Shown piece by piece: positions 9,250-18,031 of a stretch of 37,376 bases of DNA (its first letter is position 1; the number at the start of each line of letters is the position of its first letter). The stretch comes from Symbiodinium natans. Taxonomy: Eukaryota; Sar; Dinophyceae; Suessiales; Symbiodiniaceae. A model generated the notes under the pieces. That model saw only the letters and a program-made list of their open reading frames with translations. It ran no database searches and was not told the origin of the DNA. The translations under genes and the position numbers were made by a program. Location: assembly GCA_905221605.1 (NCBI GenBank), contig CAJNDS010001065.1, positions 1 to 37,376 of the forward strand, read 5' to 3'.

Positions 9250-11170
9250 GCCCCTGGTGGCCCAGACGGTGCTGGACGCCGCGCTGGCCATCCGAGACGG
9301 GCGAGTCGGCTGCCGACGTGGCTGCAGCGCTTGCCACCGCACTCGCAGGGTACACGGACACCGCAGGGCTCAACGCACAGCTGGCCGTGCGAGATGCGCG
9401 CCTCGACAGGCACGACGCGGAGATCCTGGCCCCTGCAAGGTGCGGGGCCCTTTGCGACGGCGGCCGAGCTGTCGGCTTCCGAAACGAGCCTGCAGAGCGC
9501 CATCGATGCGCTCAACGCAGCGCTGGCCGCTCTGACCACGGGCGGCGGCACGAACCTCGCCAACGCCCAGACGTGGCCCGGACAGACCACCTGGGACCTG
9601 CTGGTGGGCACCAACACGATTAGGAACTGGCACTTCAACGCTCCCCTGAGCGTCTCCCTGCAGAACGACAACTTCACGCTGAGCCTGGCCTGCGATGCGT
9701 ACACGCAGGGAGAGGTCAACGCCCTGCTGGTTGTGAATACCCAGGAAGCGGGCATTGCTGCACTTCACTTCACGTGGACTGCCCCCGAAATTCCGAGGAT
9801 CTTGGCACCACGGGCGATCCCAATGTTGCTGGACCATGACACCCTCTTCACAGCCCGATGGAAGGCAGAAGAGCTTTGCAGTTTTGGACCTCCTACCCAG
9901 CCACACACAGGTGGAGCCGCTAGGTAAAATGGAGGTGGCCCCCCTGGCCAGCACCACGCAGATGGATGCAGCCATTGCTGCAGCTGTGGGCGGCATCGAC
10001 CTGAGCGCATACGTGCCGTGGACCGGGCTTCAGGCGCCCATCCTGAACGAGATCGCCATTGCCCTCGCGTCGTATTACACCTCTGCGGAAGTAGACGGGC
10101 TGCTCGCAGAAGCGGCAGTCTCCAACGCACCCGCCTGGAGCGGGAACACCACCTGGGAGCTCCTGACCGGGCAGGCCCTCCGGAACCTGCACTTCACCGG
10201 CCCCCTGGTGGCCACGCTCCAGAACTCGGGCAACACGCTGCAGATCGAGTGCCAGGCCTACGACCAGAGCGAAACCCTGACCACGGCCGAGATCAACTTG
10301 GCCATTTCCGGCGCCATCGACGCCCTGAACGTTTCGCAGTATGCCACGCAGGGCGACATCGACAGCTCCATCAGCTCGGAGCTCGCGAATTAGTTACCGG
10401 CGCACTGGATGTGCAGGGCACGCTGACCTCGGGGAGCGTGGAGCTCAGCACGGAGCTGCGGGCGCCCACGGTGCGGGCGAGGCCCACAGACGACTACCTC
10501 ACATTGACGGACGGCACGCAGGGCACCTACCTCTCTCGAGCCCAGCGTACCTGGAGCTCATCGGTGGCTCCACAGGGGTGCAAGCGCAAGGGGATTTGCA
10601 GGTGGTCTCCACCATCAACAGCGGGGACATCACGGCAGAGGTGCTGAACCTCGCGGCCACGGGCAACACGCGGCTCCTGGTGGCCTGCAACGCAGGATCG
10701 GGGGAGCTCTCCGCCTCTTCCGCGGGGGGCGTGCAGCTCTACGCCCAGGACCAGGCCATCTTCCTGCGCACGGCGGCAACCGGGCCGGCCAACCTCATCG
10801 TGGAATCCAACACGGGTGGGGCCAATGATGGGGAAGTGATCTGCAACTACGGCTTCCAGAACCTGTCGGACGAGAAGCTGAAGCACAACGTGGAGCCCGC
10901 GGAGCTCGAGGAGCTGCAGCAGCTCTTTGACGCCGTGGCCCCAAAATGGTACCGGCGGACCGAAAGGAGCCAGAAGCGCACATTGGGCTTCATTGCGAAT
11001 GAAGTGCAGGAGACGGGGCCCGTGGGCCAGGCGCTGTGCGGCTCGTGGACGAGGAGCTGGGGGAGCTCGTCACACTGGATTACAACCGCATGTGCTGTGT
11101 TTTGTGGGGAGTCTGCCAGGGTCTCCAGGCCCGCGTGGAGGCCCTGGAGAAGAAGCCCAAGAAGAAGTAA
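9250..11170 (+). pseudogene. Tail-fibre-like gene fragment with S74 chaperone domain (inverted part of copy 1)
   Basis: This piece matches the minus-strand tail gene at 18032-20750 but lies on the plus strand. It lacks about 50 bp near 9304, 965 bp at 10392/10393 (copy 2 18794-19758) and about 49 bp near 10532, and carries a 208-bp insertion at 9731-9938. The C-terminal part has the peptidase S74 signature LSDEKLKHN (Ser codon 10866-10868, Lys five residues later), then FDAVAPKWYRR and LGFIANEVQETGPVG. After a one-base frame change near 11040 it continues with LGELVTLDYNRMCCVLW, a coiled-coil end QARVEALEKKPKKK and a stop at 11168-11170. S74 domains are trimerisation chaperones that cut themselves off phage tail spikes. 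This is the only place where the true C-terminus of the gene is preserved. Confidence 0.8.
9731..9938. other. 208-bp insertion in the tail-gene fragment
   Basis: Copy 2 reads straight from GCCCTGCTGG to CCCCCCTGGCC, whereas here 208 bp intervene. The ends share only TGG with the flank. The bounds do not fit GT-AG, and I saw no terminal inverted repeat. It contains a stop in the tail frame (GGAAR then TAG). Origin unknown. Confidence 0.75.
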
Positions 11171-11180
11171 AAATGGCTGA

Positions 11181-11700
11181 GGAGGCAGCCCTCGAGTTCC
11201 CAAGCCCCGCAGCCAGGGTCCGAACGACCCGCTGCAAGCGGACCTGGTGCACTTCAGCCAAAACACCCGGGGCCGGAATCGGTCTGGGCTGGTGGTGACG
11301 GACGTCTTTACGCGGGAGGTGGCCACTCAGGCCCTGCCCGACAAGCGAGCCGAGACCGTGACCCAGGCTGCGGCCGAGATCATCCCGGAGCTGGTGGAGG
11401 AGGAGGGCAATTATGTGGTGACCACAGATTTGGGGAACGAGTTCCAGGGCTTGGAGCAAGCGCTCCCCGACGCAGCCGTGCACCGACAGAAGCGGCCCGA
11501 GGACCGCAATGCCACGGCGGTCATAGACCGAGCAATCCAAACGCTCAAGAAGGACCTGGCGGGCAGGGCGGCCCGGAAGGGGGGGAGGCTGGGCGGAGAA
11601 CGTGGAGCAGGTGACGAGCGCATACAACAAGCGCCCGCACGAGGCAGTGCACGCAGCCCCTGAAGATGTGGAGAAGCAGCCGGCCACCACGTTCCGAGTC
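11181..11700 (+). pseudogene. rve/DDE integrase fragment, Polinton/PLV-like, with G-run frameshift
   Basis: Directly after the tail gene's stop the plus strand encodes QADLVHFSQN (candidate first catalytic Asp), GLVVTDVFTREVATQALPDK (core strands), YVVTTDLGNEF (second Asp) and AVIDRAIQTLKKDL. In the last motif the usual catalytic Glu of VERxxxTLK is Asp. Within AAGGGGGGGAGG, at about 11577-11590, the frame slips by one base. It resumes in another frame as AENVEQVTSAYNKRPHEAV, the typical YNxxxH tail of retroviral-type integrases. No N-terminal zinc finger is seen. In PLVs and Polintons this enzyme integrates the viral DNA. Its place beside the tail gene suggests it belonged to the same virus. 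Confidence 0.7.
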
Positions 11701-11882
11701 TATCTCCTGTTTTCAGCGGTGCTGCTCTGGGGAAAGAGTGAGATGCTTCGTGGGAAAGGCTGGGCAAGATCCCACGAGCATGTAAGGCAATCACACCCCC
11801 ACTTCAGGGGCCCAGGGCAGACCGGTGAATGCATCAGGCCTCTCTACCCGCACCGCGGGCGGTCTGGCTGGTGCCTGGGGCA
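11701..11882. other. Unassigned spacer between integrase and RNase H fragments
   Basis: About 180 bases after the integrase similarity fades (PATTFRV) and before the stop of the minus-strand RNase H frame. I see no domain, repeat or terminal motif. One boundary of the integrated virus may lie here. Confidence 0.35.
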
Positions 11883-12712
11883 CTAGGCTGTATGTGCTGA
11901 GACCTGCACTAGGCCAGTGCTCCAATTGCCGTCCGAGGGCCATAGGCTGACCTCGTGCTCCGACCGAGCTAGGTCGTGCAAATGGACGTGGAATCTGTGG
12001 GATTTAGTCGTGCTTGTGAACTTCTGTAGGCGGTTTCGGCTGAGGTCGTCCGCGTCTGTGTTTTTAACGCCCGGAATATGGCCGACTTCTAGGCTTAGAC
12101 CCTTAGCGTGAGCCCAGGAGGCTACCTTCTGCAGGAAAAGGCAGAGCGGAAAGGTGGTAAACAGCTTATTGACCGAAGCTTGCGTAGGGCTGTTGTCACT
12201 AAGAGTGGGCAGGCAAAAGCGTAGGCTGGAGCAACCGGTGGCCGCGTATGCCATCTGTAACAGAACCCACTGGGCGATTGTTTCGAAGCAGGCTGTATAT
12301 TGTTGGGCATCCTTCGTGAGGAAAGGCCAGTGAGCGCGAAGCTCTGCTATGGACCACTGTTGTGCGAACCAGAAGGTTTGGCTTGATGTGCATAACCAGC
12401 CCCCAATCCCAACTTGGGTGCCGTCTGCCATGGCGTCTGCGGCTGATAGGCATGGCAGCAGAGGCGGCTGAGCTAGTGGCATGCGGAATTCGTGGGTGAA
12501 GCACTGGGCCAGCCAGTGCAGAGCGGCTTTGCTGTCATTGCGTAGAGTGATCTCCTGCGCGTTTGGGTCAGCGATGCGCACCCATACAGTCTTGTCGGCA
12601 GCAGGGATGGGCCAAATATCCGTTTTTGACGACACTGGCTTCCCTTTGACCTCGATCACCTTGGCTTTGATGGGCAGTTGCAGGTACGAGGCATCTTTCG
12701 TGACTCGGCACT
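11883..12712 (-). pseudogene. RNase H-like fragment of the same non-copia retroelement
   Basis: Minus-strand open frame of about 270 codons. It starts within CRVTKDASYLQLPI near 12710 and contains a linker (IEVKGKPVSS). RNase H-like acidic positions follow: SAADAMADG...GIGGW, SIAELRAHW and LSDNSPTQ. The terminal signature is GHIPGVKNTDADDLSR, matching the HxPGxxNxxADxLSR end seen in Ty3/DIRS-type RNase H. It appears to be the direct continuation of the RT fragment at 8760-9239, but on the opposite strand. At its upstream end it is fused to the viral tail gene at 12712/12713. Confidence 0.7.
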
Positions 12713-13349
12713 GGCGATCTTCTGGTCCACGTCCGCGGGCGTGGTGCGCAGGGCCACCGTGCTGCTGAGGTCGGTGGTCGTGGGCCGGTCCAAAAGAGCC
12801 GTCGCTATTTTCTGGTCGACGTCAGCGGCTGTTTGCCGGGCCGCCACGTCGAGGGCCAGCTGGTCCTGCGTGCTCTTCAGCCCATACGTGGCTGCGACCT
12901 GCGCAAGTACTGCGTTGTCGGCACTGGTGATGGCGCTGTTCATGGAAGCGTTGGTGGGATGATTCGCTAGCTTCAGGTCCACGGAGGCAGGCGTGCTCTT
13001 GGAGTTCACGTCCAGCTGCAGCGCGTCGAGTGCGCTTTGGTTCGCCTTCCCCGCCAGCCCCGTGGTGAGGCTGGTGCTGAGGGTGGTTATGGAGGACTGG
13101 TTGGCAGCGATGAGGCCCTCGGCGGCTGCCAAATCGGCGGCCAGCGCATAGGGTGCGAGGTCAGGAGGCGGTGGGATGGTGGTCAGCTGCCGATTGGAGG
13201 CGGTGTTGGCCGCGGTGTCTGTGAGGGGCGTGTAGGCCGTGAGGACCGTGGCGAGCTGCCCCGCGGAGATGCTGCATCTCGATGGTGGTGATGGGGGTCT
13301 GGCCATCGTTCAGGATGTTCCCGGTGATGGTTGACTCAAATAGACTCAT
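12713..13349 (-). pseudogene. Tail-fibre-like gene, N-terminal part, copy 1 (cut at 12713)
   Basis: ATG 13349 lies about 11 bp after the MCP stop, on the same strand. The first frame reads MSLFESTITGNILNDGQTP. A one-base shift near 13272 is needed to continue into SAGQLATVLTAYTPLTDTA and long Ala/Thr/Ser-rich coiled-coil sequence with the repeated DVDQKIATALL motif. This composition resembles phage tail-fibre shafts. The gene is severed at 12713, where it meets RNase H sequence. The matching remainder lies inverted at 9250-11170. Here the region near 12917 lacks the 11-bp insertion of copy 2, so the frame stays open across it. Confidence 0.7.
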
Positions 13350-13360
13350 GTTTTACTCTA

Positions 13361-15178
13361 TCAGTCGAGGCTCGACACGCCCGCCGAGCTCAAAGTACAG
13401 AGCTGATGTGACAGCATGTGCACAAAACACTGGTCCGCGCGGTCCGCCTCCATGTTGCTGAAGCTGAAGCGGCACAGGTCGCCCGAGCGTGTTGAGATGC
13501 CGCTCAAAGGATGCTTGGGCACACGCTCCACGGGGAAGGCCGCGATGAACTGCGTGTTCCCGTAGAGGTTGTCCCGGATGCGCATGTTGCGCAGCTTCGA
13601 GTCGTAGGTGCCCGCCAGGATCTCCAAAAAGTGATGCCATTCGGCGATGCTCTCGTTGGCCGTGCGAGGGTACTGCAGCGCACCCAGCTGCAGCTGGCCC
13701 TTGAGGTTCCGGTTTGCATTATTCGCTCCAGGGTACTCGAAATTGTCCACGTGGTCCTCCGTGGTCTTGTTGAAGGTCACAAAGGCGCCGAGCATTTTCG
13801 TGAACGCCCGTGCGACAGTTATGTTATAGCTGGTGGACCCTGCGGGGATGCTGGAGAGCTGCGTGTGGATGGTCGGGAAGGAGAACACGAGGCTGCGACC
13901 ACTGGTCATGATCCTCTGGAAGCTCCCGCGGAGGGCGGAGTCGAGGGTCACCTGAGAGGCATAGAGCTTCACGTTCTCGATGGTGTAGTCCTGGCTGCCG
14001 CTGATGTTGCGGGCCCCGTCCGTGGGGTCGGCGAAGGTGATTTGAAGCACGAGGTTGAGTTCGGGCGGGAGCATTTTGCCGCAATTGAAGATCCCAATGA
14101 GATGCGGGCTCATGAGCACGGTGCGGGAGCCCGAGGCCGGGATCTCCTCGGCGTGGCCCCCGCCGTCCGCCAAAAAGCCCTGGATGTGCCGGTTCAGCCA
14201 CCACTCCTCGTTTTTCAGGAGGCCATACATGTACGAGCAGCGGTTGTAGTAGGAGATGTCCTCTATGCGAGTTCCATTGGCGAAGACTTCTATGCGGTCG
14301 ATGAGGCAGCTGGGGTCCGGCGAGGCGAGCTGCAGCGTGGCTGTGCCGGAGTTGTTGCGCACCGTGTAGCCCAGCTTGACGGACTCTCCGTCCACGAACG
14401 ATTGACCGCTGGTCAGGGGAATTCTGCACACGCGGCTCGTGGTCGGCGTGAAGACGCTCAAACTCGAAGGGTAATAGACGACATCGGCTCTCGAGGACAC
14501 ATAATTCACGTTGCTCGACTGGAGCTTGTAGTCGAGGCTCTGAACGAACTCATCATTGACGGCAGCAGTCACCTGCTCCATACTGTTTACTTGTAGTGAA
14601 AGATTCATGCGGCCTCCGGCTCGCTCGCGCTTCGAAGCGCCTCGAACGACGGGGGCGGTGCGGGGAGCGGGGTTCAAGCCCGTGGAAAAGCGCGTGGGCC
14701 TCGCGGGGCGAGCCTGCACTCGCGGGGGCGGCTGTGCCCGCGGCTCCGATTCGCTTTCCGTGTCCATGCGGTAGACCTGGGGCCTCGGGCGTTGCTCCCG
14801 AACCTGAAAGTGCTGCTCAGCCCCAAACTCCTGCATCCCATTCAAGGTCTGGATGTCGGGAGCAGAGCTGGGGCGCGAAGCGTCCGTGTCCGTGCCTCCT
14901 CCTCCGCCCCAGCCCAAAAGGTGCTCCGCCGCCACCATGCCGCCGTGCAGTGCCCATGCAGTGCCCACGAGTGCGGCCGCCCCGCCTGCCACGGCCAAGC
15001 CCCCCGCCGCTGCTCCCATGCCCGCAGCGGTGCCCAATGCTGCCTCGCCGGGGCCCTCTGCAGCCGCTGCTGCCTCTGCAGCTCCTGCAGCCGCCTCCGC
15101 CGTGGACGCAAAACCTTCCGTGGCCTCGGCCTCGGCCACCTGCTCGCTCATGAACTGCTCGATGTCTCGGGCTGCCAT
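13361..15178 (-). CDS. Double-jelly-roll major capsid protein with N-terminal Ala/Gly-rich extension, copy 1
   Basis: An intact frame of 605 codons from ATG 15178; an earlier in-frame ATG at 15238 would add 20 residues. The last ~415 residues, from an internal ATG at 14608 (MNLSLQVNSMEQ), look like a Polinton-like-virus MCP. Typical pieces are SFVDGESVKLGYTV, ANGTRIEDISYYNRCSYMYG, then a second jelly roll with NVKLYASQVTLDSALRGSF, YNITVARAFTKMLGAFVTF and YGNTQFIAAFPVERVP. The first ~190 residues hold an acidic Ala-rich helix, a hydrophobic Gly/Ala stretch (about residues 45-90 from 15178) that could enter a membrane, then a basic Pro/Arg-rich linker ending ERAGGR just before MNLSL. The MCP would build the icosahedral shell. 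Its protein is identical in both copies. Start choice is uncertain. Confidence 0.8.
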   Translation of the reverse strand: MAARDIEQFMSEQVAEAEATEGFASTAEAAAGAAEAAAAAEGPGEAALGTAAGMGAAAGGLAVAGGAAALVGTAWALHGGMVAAEHLLGWGGGGGTDTDASRPSSAPDIQTLNGMQEFGAEQHFQVREQRPRPQVYRMDTESESEPRAQPPPRVQARPARPTRFSTGLNPAPRTAPVVRGASKRERAGGRMNLSLQVNSMEQVTAAVNDEFVQSLDYKLQSSNVNYVSSRADVVYYPSSLSVFTPTTSRVCRIPLTSGQSFVDGESVKLGYTVRNNSGTATLQLASPDPSCLIDRIEVFANGTRIEDISYYNRCSYMYGLLKNEEWWLNRHIQGFLADGGGHAEEIPASGSRTVLMSPHLIGIFNCGKMLPPELNLVLQITFADPTDGARNISGSQDYTIENVKLYASQVTLDSALRGSFQRIMTSGRSLVFSFPTIHTQLSSIPAGSTSYNITVARAFTKMLGAFVTFNKTTEDHVDNFEYPGANNANRNLKGQLQLGALQYPRTANESIAEWHHFLEILAGTYDSKLRNMRIRDNLYGNTQFIAAFPVERVPKHPLSGISTRSGDLCRFSFSNMEADRADQCFVHMLSHQLCTLSSAGVSSLD

Positions 15179-15219
15179 CCTCGCGACGGCTACAAGCACA
15201 AATTGTTGGTGGACACACA
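15179..15219. promoter_or_regulatory. Shared divergent 5' region between MCP and MULE genes, copy 1
   Basis: Only about 41 bp separate the likely MCP ATG (15178, minus) from the MULE ATG (15220, plus); with the longer MCP start the genes overlap. The DNA changes character here, from strongly GC-rich on the MCP side to mixed, A/T-richer codons on the MULE side. It must hold both 5' leaders or be a junction between two elements. No recognisable promoter motif was seen. Confidence 0.45.
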
Positions 15220-16884
15220 ATGGACCTGGACGTAGCAAACTGTTGTGTTTCCCTTCTGCAGCAGTTACTCGAAAAAATCAAGCCTGAGCCTCCTCTGCCA
15301 GACGATCTCCAAACCTTTTTGAAGGAGCTGAAGACTCAACGAGAGTCGGTCATTGAGAGATTAGGCTTCAGCTTCTACGAAGGAAAGCAGATCGTCAACA
15401 AGATCCTCAACGGTGGAAGCCTGCCTGAATCTCTCAAAACAAATGAGACTGCGAAGAGATTGCAGCGCCTTTCACTATACTGCAGATGGATTGCTTGCAA
15501 TCTATTGCATAAGGATTATATGGCTTTGGCAGAGAACCGCAAGAAGAATTTTCCTAGCGCCACAATTTTCAGTCTTATGTGGACGTGCGTTGAAGACTGG
15601 ATACTTGATGTCTGGGCAACTCACGCGATGAAGGCGCAGCCGCCTCACATATCGCTTCACTTCGATGGCTTGCGCGTGAGCTCCCAAGTCGTTCCCGACG
15701 TGAGTGCTTACATAGAAGAATGCCGAGCATATATACTGAAGGAAACAGGGTTCGACGTGCAGATCGTTCAGAAAACTCACGAGACGGTCCTGCAAAGCAT
15801 ACGCAAGTCAAGCGAGTCGGAAGTATGCATCCGCACTGTGCCATCTCTTTTAACAAAGGATGGCAATTGCGTTCCTTGCGCCATGTGGCATGCTTTTCAG
15901 TCCGTCAGGTCTGGAGTGGAAGCCCAGGTAAAGAAAGAGTTGGCGCAAGCAAAAGACTCTGCGATGAAGTACAGAAAATATGGTGCAACTGCTTTGGCGC
16001 TTGGCATCAAGCTTTCATCTTGCGTCGGCTTGCCGCCTCCAGCAGTTAAATCTTTCCTTTTGCACTCAGAAAATGGCGGGCGTCCTCACTGCGTTGCAGT
16101 ACAGCTCAGCGTCGACAACAGCTATGCGTCTGTGTTCGATGGCTCAACCTATAGAAGATTACCGTACAGGCGTTTTACAAATGTTGTATGTGGCGGTATT
16201 GACTTTGCCACGGTTGCATCATTCTGGCAAACGAAGCCAAAAGAGGAAAGTCGTGACGAGGCGATTCTTCTCAACTTGCAGGCAGGAGCGAGCCAGGACG
16301 ACGAATCAGCTGACGACGACACTGTCTTCACACTGGATGATGACGACACGCTGTGTGTTTCTGATGGCATTCTGGATGCCATGTCCGAGGAGGTTGCGGA
16401 TGTTATGAGCAAGCTTCCCAAAAAAAGTGTGCAGGCCGATGGACGCAGACTCTGTCCATTTTGCCCTTTTCGTTCTTTCAAACAGCTTAGACAATTGCGA
16501 ACTCACATCGCAAAGCATCACACTCGGACGAATCAGTACATATGTTCTGGCACGAAGCAGACAAAGATCATCTTGGCGCTGTACGACTTTGCGGCATCAC
16601 AACAAGTAGAGCAGAAGGTGTATCTGCAGGAAAGCTCCGGGATTCTGCGGAGCAGTGTGCATCCGGCTTTGAGTTGTACTATCAATCACATCGACAAGCA
16701 CATCCGCTTGGTACTGAAAGCGACTGGCCCAGTATATGTCAACTTACAAAGTATTGGTTATACAGAAACCGTGCGGCGTGTTCGGAACATCTACTACGAT
16801 CGGACCTTCGCGGATCTTGCAATGCAGGAGATGATCATGCAGCGTGCACAGGAGTCTCGTGCTGCAGCAAAACACTGTCACTAA
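15220..16884 (+). CDS. MULE-associated ORF1: cysteine-protease-like domain plus C2H2 finger, copy 1
   Basis: 554 codons. The N-terminal ~200 residues are helical, with an unassigned HISLHFDGLRV motif near residue 145. At residue ~214 is DGNCVPCAMWHAF (Cys217), followed by RPHCVAVQ (His290) and SVFDG (Asp307). The Cys-His-Asp order and spacing suggest a papain-fold peptidase (C39- or OTU-like). An acidic stretch with DESADDDT and LDDDDT comes next, then the finger CPFCPF...RTHIAKHH (C412, C415, H429, H433). It ends with a stop at 16882-16884. The transposase core continues downstream in the same frame, so this is probably the first exon or half of one protein. Some Mutator-like elements are known to carry captured proteases; the function here is inferred. 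Confidence 0.65.
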   Translation: MDLDVANCCVSLLQQLLEKIKPEPPLPDDLQTFLKELKTQRESVIERLGFSFYEGKQIVNKILNGGSLPESLKTNETAKRLQRLSLYCRWIACNLLHKDYMALAENRKKNFPSATIFSLMWTCVEDWILDVWATHAMKAQPPHISLHFDGLRVSSQVVPDVSAYIEECRAYILKETGFDVQIVQKTHETVLQSIRKSSESEVCIRTVPSLLTKDGNCVPCAMWHAFQSVRSGVEAQVKKELAQAKDSAMKYRKYGATALALGIKLSSCVGLPPPAVKSFLLHSENGGRPHCVAVQLSVDNSYASVFDGSTYRRLPYRRFTNVVCGGIDFATVASFWQTKPKEESRDEAILLNLQAGASQDDESADDDTVFTLDDDDTLCVSDGILDAMSEEVADVMSKLPKKSVQADGRRLCPFCPFRSFKQLRQLRTHIAKHHTRTNQYICSGTKQTKIILALYDFAASQQVEQKVYLQESSGILRSSVHPALSCTINHIDKHIRLVLKATGPVYVNLQSIGYTETVRRVRNIYYDRTFADLAMQEMIMQRAQESRAAAKHCH

Positions 16885-16929
16885 CGTTGCAAAGCTTTAC
16901 AACAGTTGCTTCTTTCGCATCTCAATTAA

Positions 16930-17996
16930 GCTAAGGTAAGAGCTCTTGGTCCTCGCTTTCATATATCAGCGCATGCGAACGGCAACAAACTTTCCTCTCT
17001 TCTGCCCGTGAACGTTCGCTTTTGGCTTCCGATATTAGAGGACATCGCTCAGTCTGACGCGTTTGCTGACAGCATCACCAGAATGACTGAGGTCCTGGAG
17101 AAGAATAAGGAGTGGATGTACATCAGCCTCGATGCAACTTTGAAAACTTGCATGAAGTTGCAAGGACAAGAGTCTTACAGAGCTTGCAAAAGAATTCGAG
17201 ACGCAGCGCCTTTCGACGATGCCATCGCCTGGCGGAGACTGCCCACAGCACGAGGCAGATCGGGTGCGGTTCTACTCATGCATCCACTTCCAGCGGAGAA
17301 CTCAGAGCACGTGACTGCCGCACTGCGTGAAAACTTTTCTCCATTGCAGCTACACATGATAGAGTTCGTGGCAACAGACAGTCCCTCGTCAAAATTTTAC
17401 AATGAGCTGAGAGGTGCATGTCCTCGTCTGAGCGCAATATGTCTGGATCCCATTCACTTGGCAATCGTATACGAATATGCACAGTGGAACAAGAAAACCG
17501 CTGGCTCGAAACTTCTGAGAACGTTTTTGAGCAAATTTGTCGCGCCTTGTGAGGACGGAGACACGGAGTGGAGCAGTCTTTTTTTCACTGGCGAAAACTC
17601 CTCTCCGCTGAATCAACAAGAAGAAATCGCGAGGAACACAATCCTTCCGCCGTGGATGAAGGAGCATGACGCCAGAAACATATTGTCCAGTCTGGATCCG
17701 ACTTCTGCGTTTAAGCGGCGGATTGATTTCATTAACTGTATTGCAGCGATCTGCGCACTTCATCGAAATGAAGTGACCAGAAAAGTAACAGGTGCCAACA
17801 AAGAAGTGTACCGTGTGCTTTGGGCGGCGTGCGCGCCAGACAGGCTTGAATGGTTAATGAACAACGTCCGCATCAGAATGCGGTTTCCGAAAAAGTACCT
17901 GCCTTTGCTGCCCAGCGGCACGTCAAGTAATGAAGCACTTCACGCGGAGTTGAATTCGTGGAACAGTTCCACTAACGTCATGCACAGATCTACTTT
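16930..17996 (+). pseudogene. MULE DDE transposase core, copy 1, truncated at duplication junction
   Basis: In frame with 15220-16884 but separated by two stops (16882-16884 and 16927-16929). There is no ATG until 17083, which fits a second exon. Catalytic features: MYISLDAT (first Asp), FVATDSPSSKFYNEL (second Asp), CLDPIHLAI (the C/D-x2-H motif typical of Mutator transposases) and GTSSNEALHAELN (Glu). The reading breaks at 17996, where sequence jumps to a 35-bp tail-gene segment. The C-terminal ~120 residues present in copy 2 are lost. The triad survives but the tail region does not, so it is likely inactive. Confidence 0.8.
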
Positions 17997-18031
17997 AAAT
18001 CCCCTTGCGCTTGCACCCCTGTGGAGCCACC
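17997..18031. repeat. 35-bp templated insertion at the duplication junction
   Basis: These 35 bases are identical to 18540-18574, about 540 bp away inside the tail gene and in the same orientation. They bridge the truncated MULE gene (ends 17996) and the tail gene's S74 end (starts 18032). Copying a nearby template at a break is typical of microhomology-mediated template switching. Confidence 0.9.

Larger units (their letters stand above)
12713..17996. repeat. Direct repeat copy 1 (5.3 kb; partner 20755-26049)
   Basis: It contains the tail N-terminus, the MCP and most of the MULE gene. Against copy 2 I found only a few single-base differences (near 12853, 14598, 16200 and 17527) and one 11-bp length difference near 12917. 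The offset is 8042 bp left of that indel and 8053 bp right of it. At such similarity the duplication is very recent, or the two copies are haplotypes or an assembly duplication. Confidence 0.95.

Noticed and set aside
13511-14596. 361-codon plus-strand frame antisense to the capsid gene (also at 21564-22649)
   Set aside because: It mirrors the GC-rich MCP on the opposite strand, is rich in Arg/Gly/Val/His and lacks domain features. The minus-strand MCP has clear jelly-roll motifs and better composition.
17008-17010. GTG as start codon for the transposase half
   Set aside because: GTG initiation is not expected in a nuclear eukaryotic gene. The frame extends upstream to the stop at 16929 and probably continues from an upstream exon.
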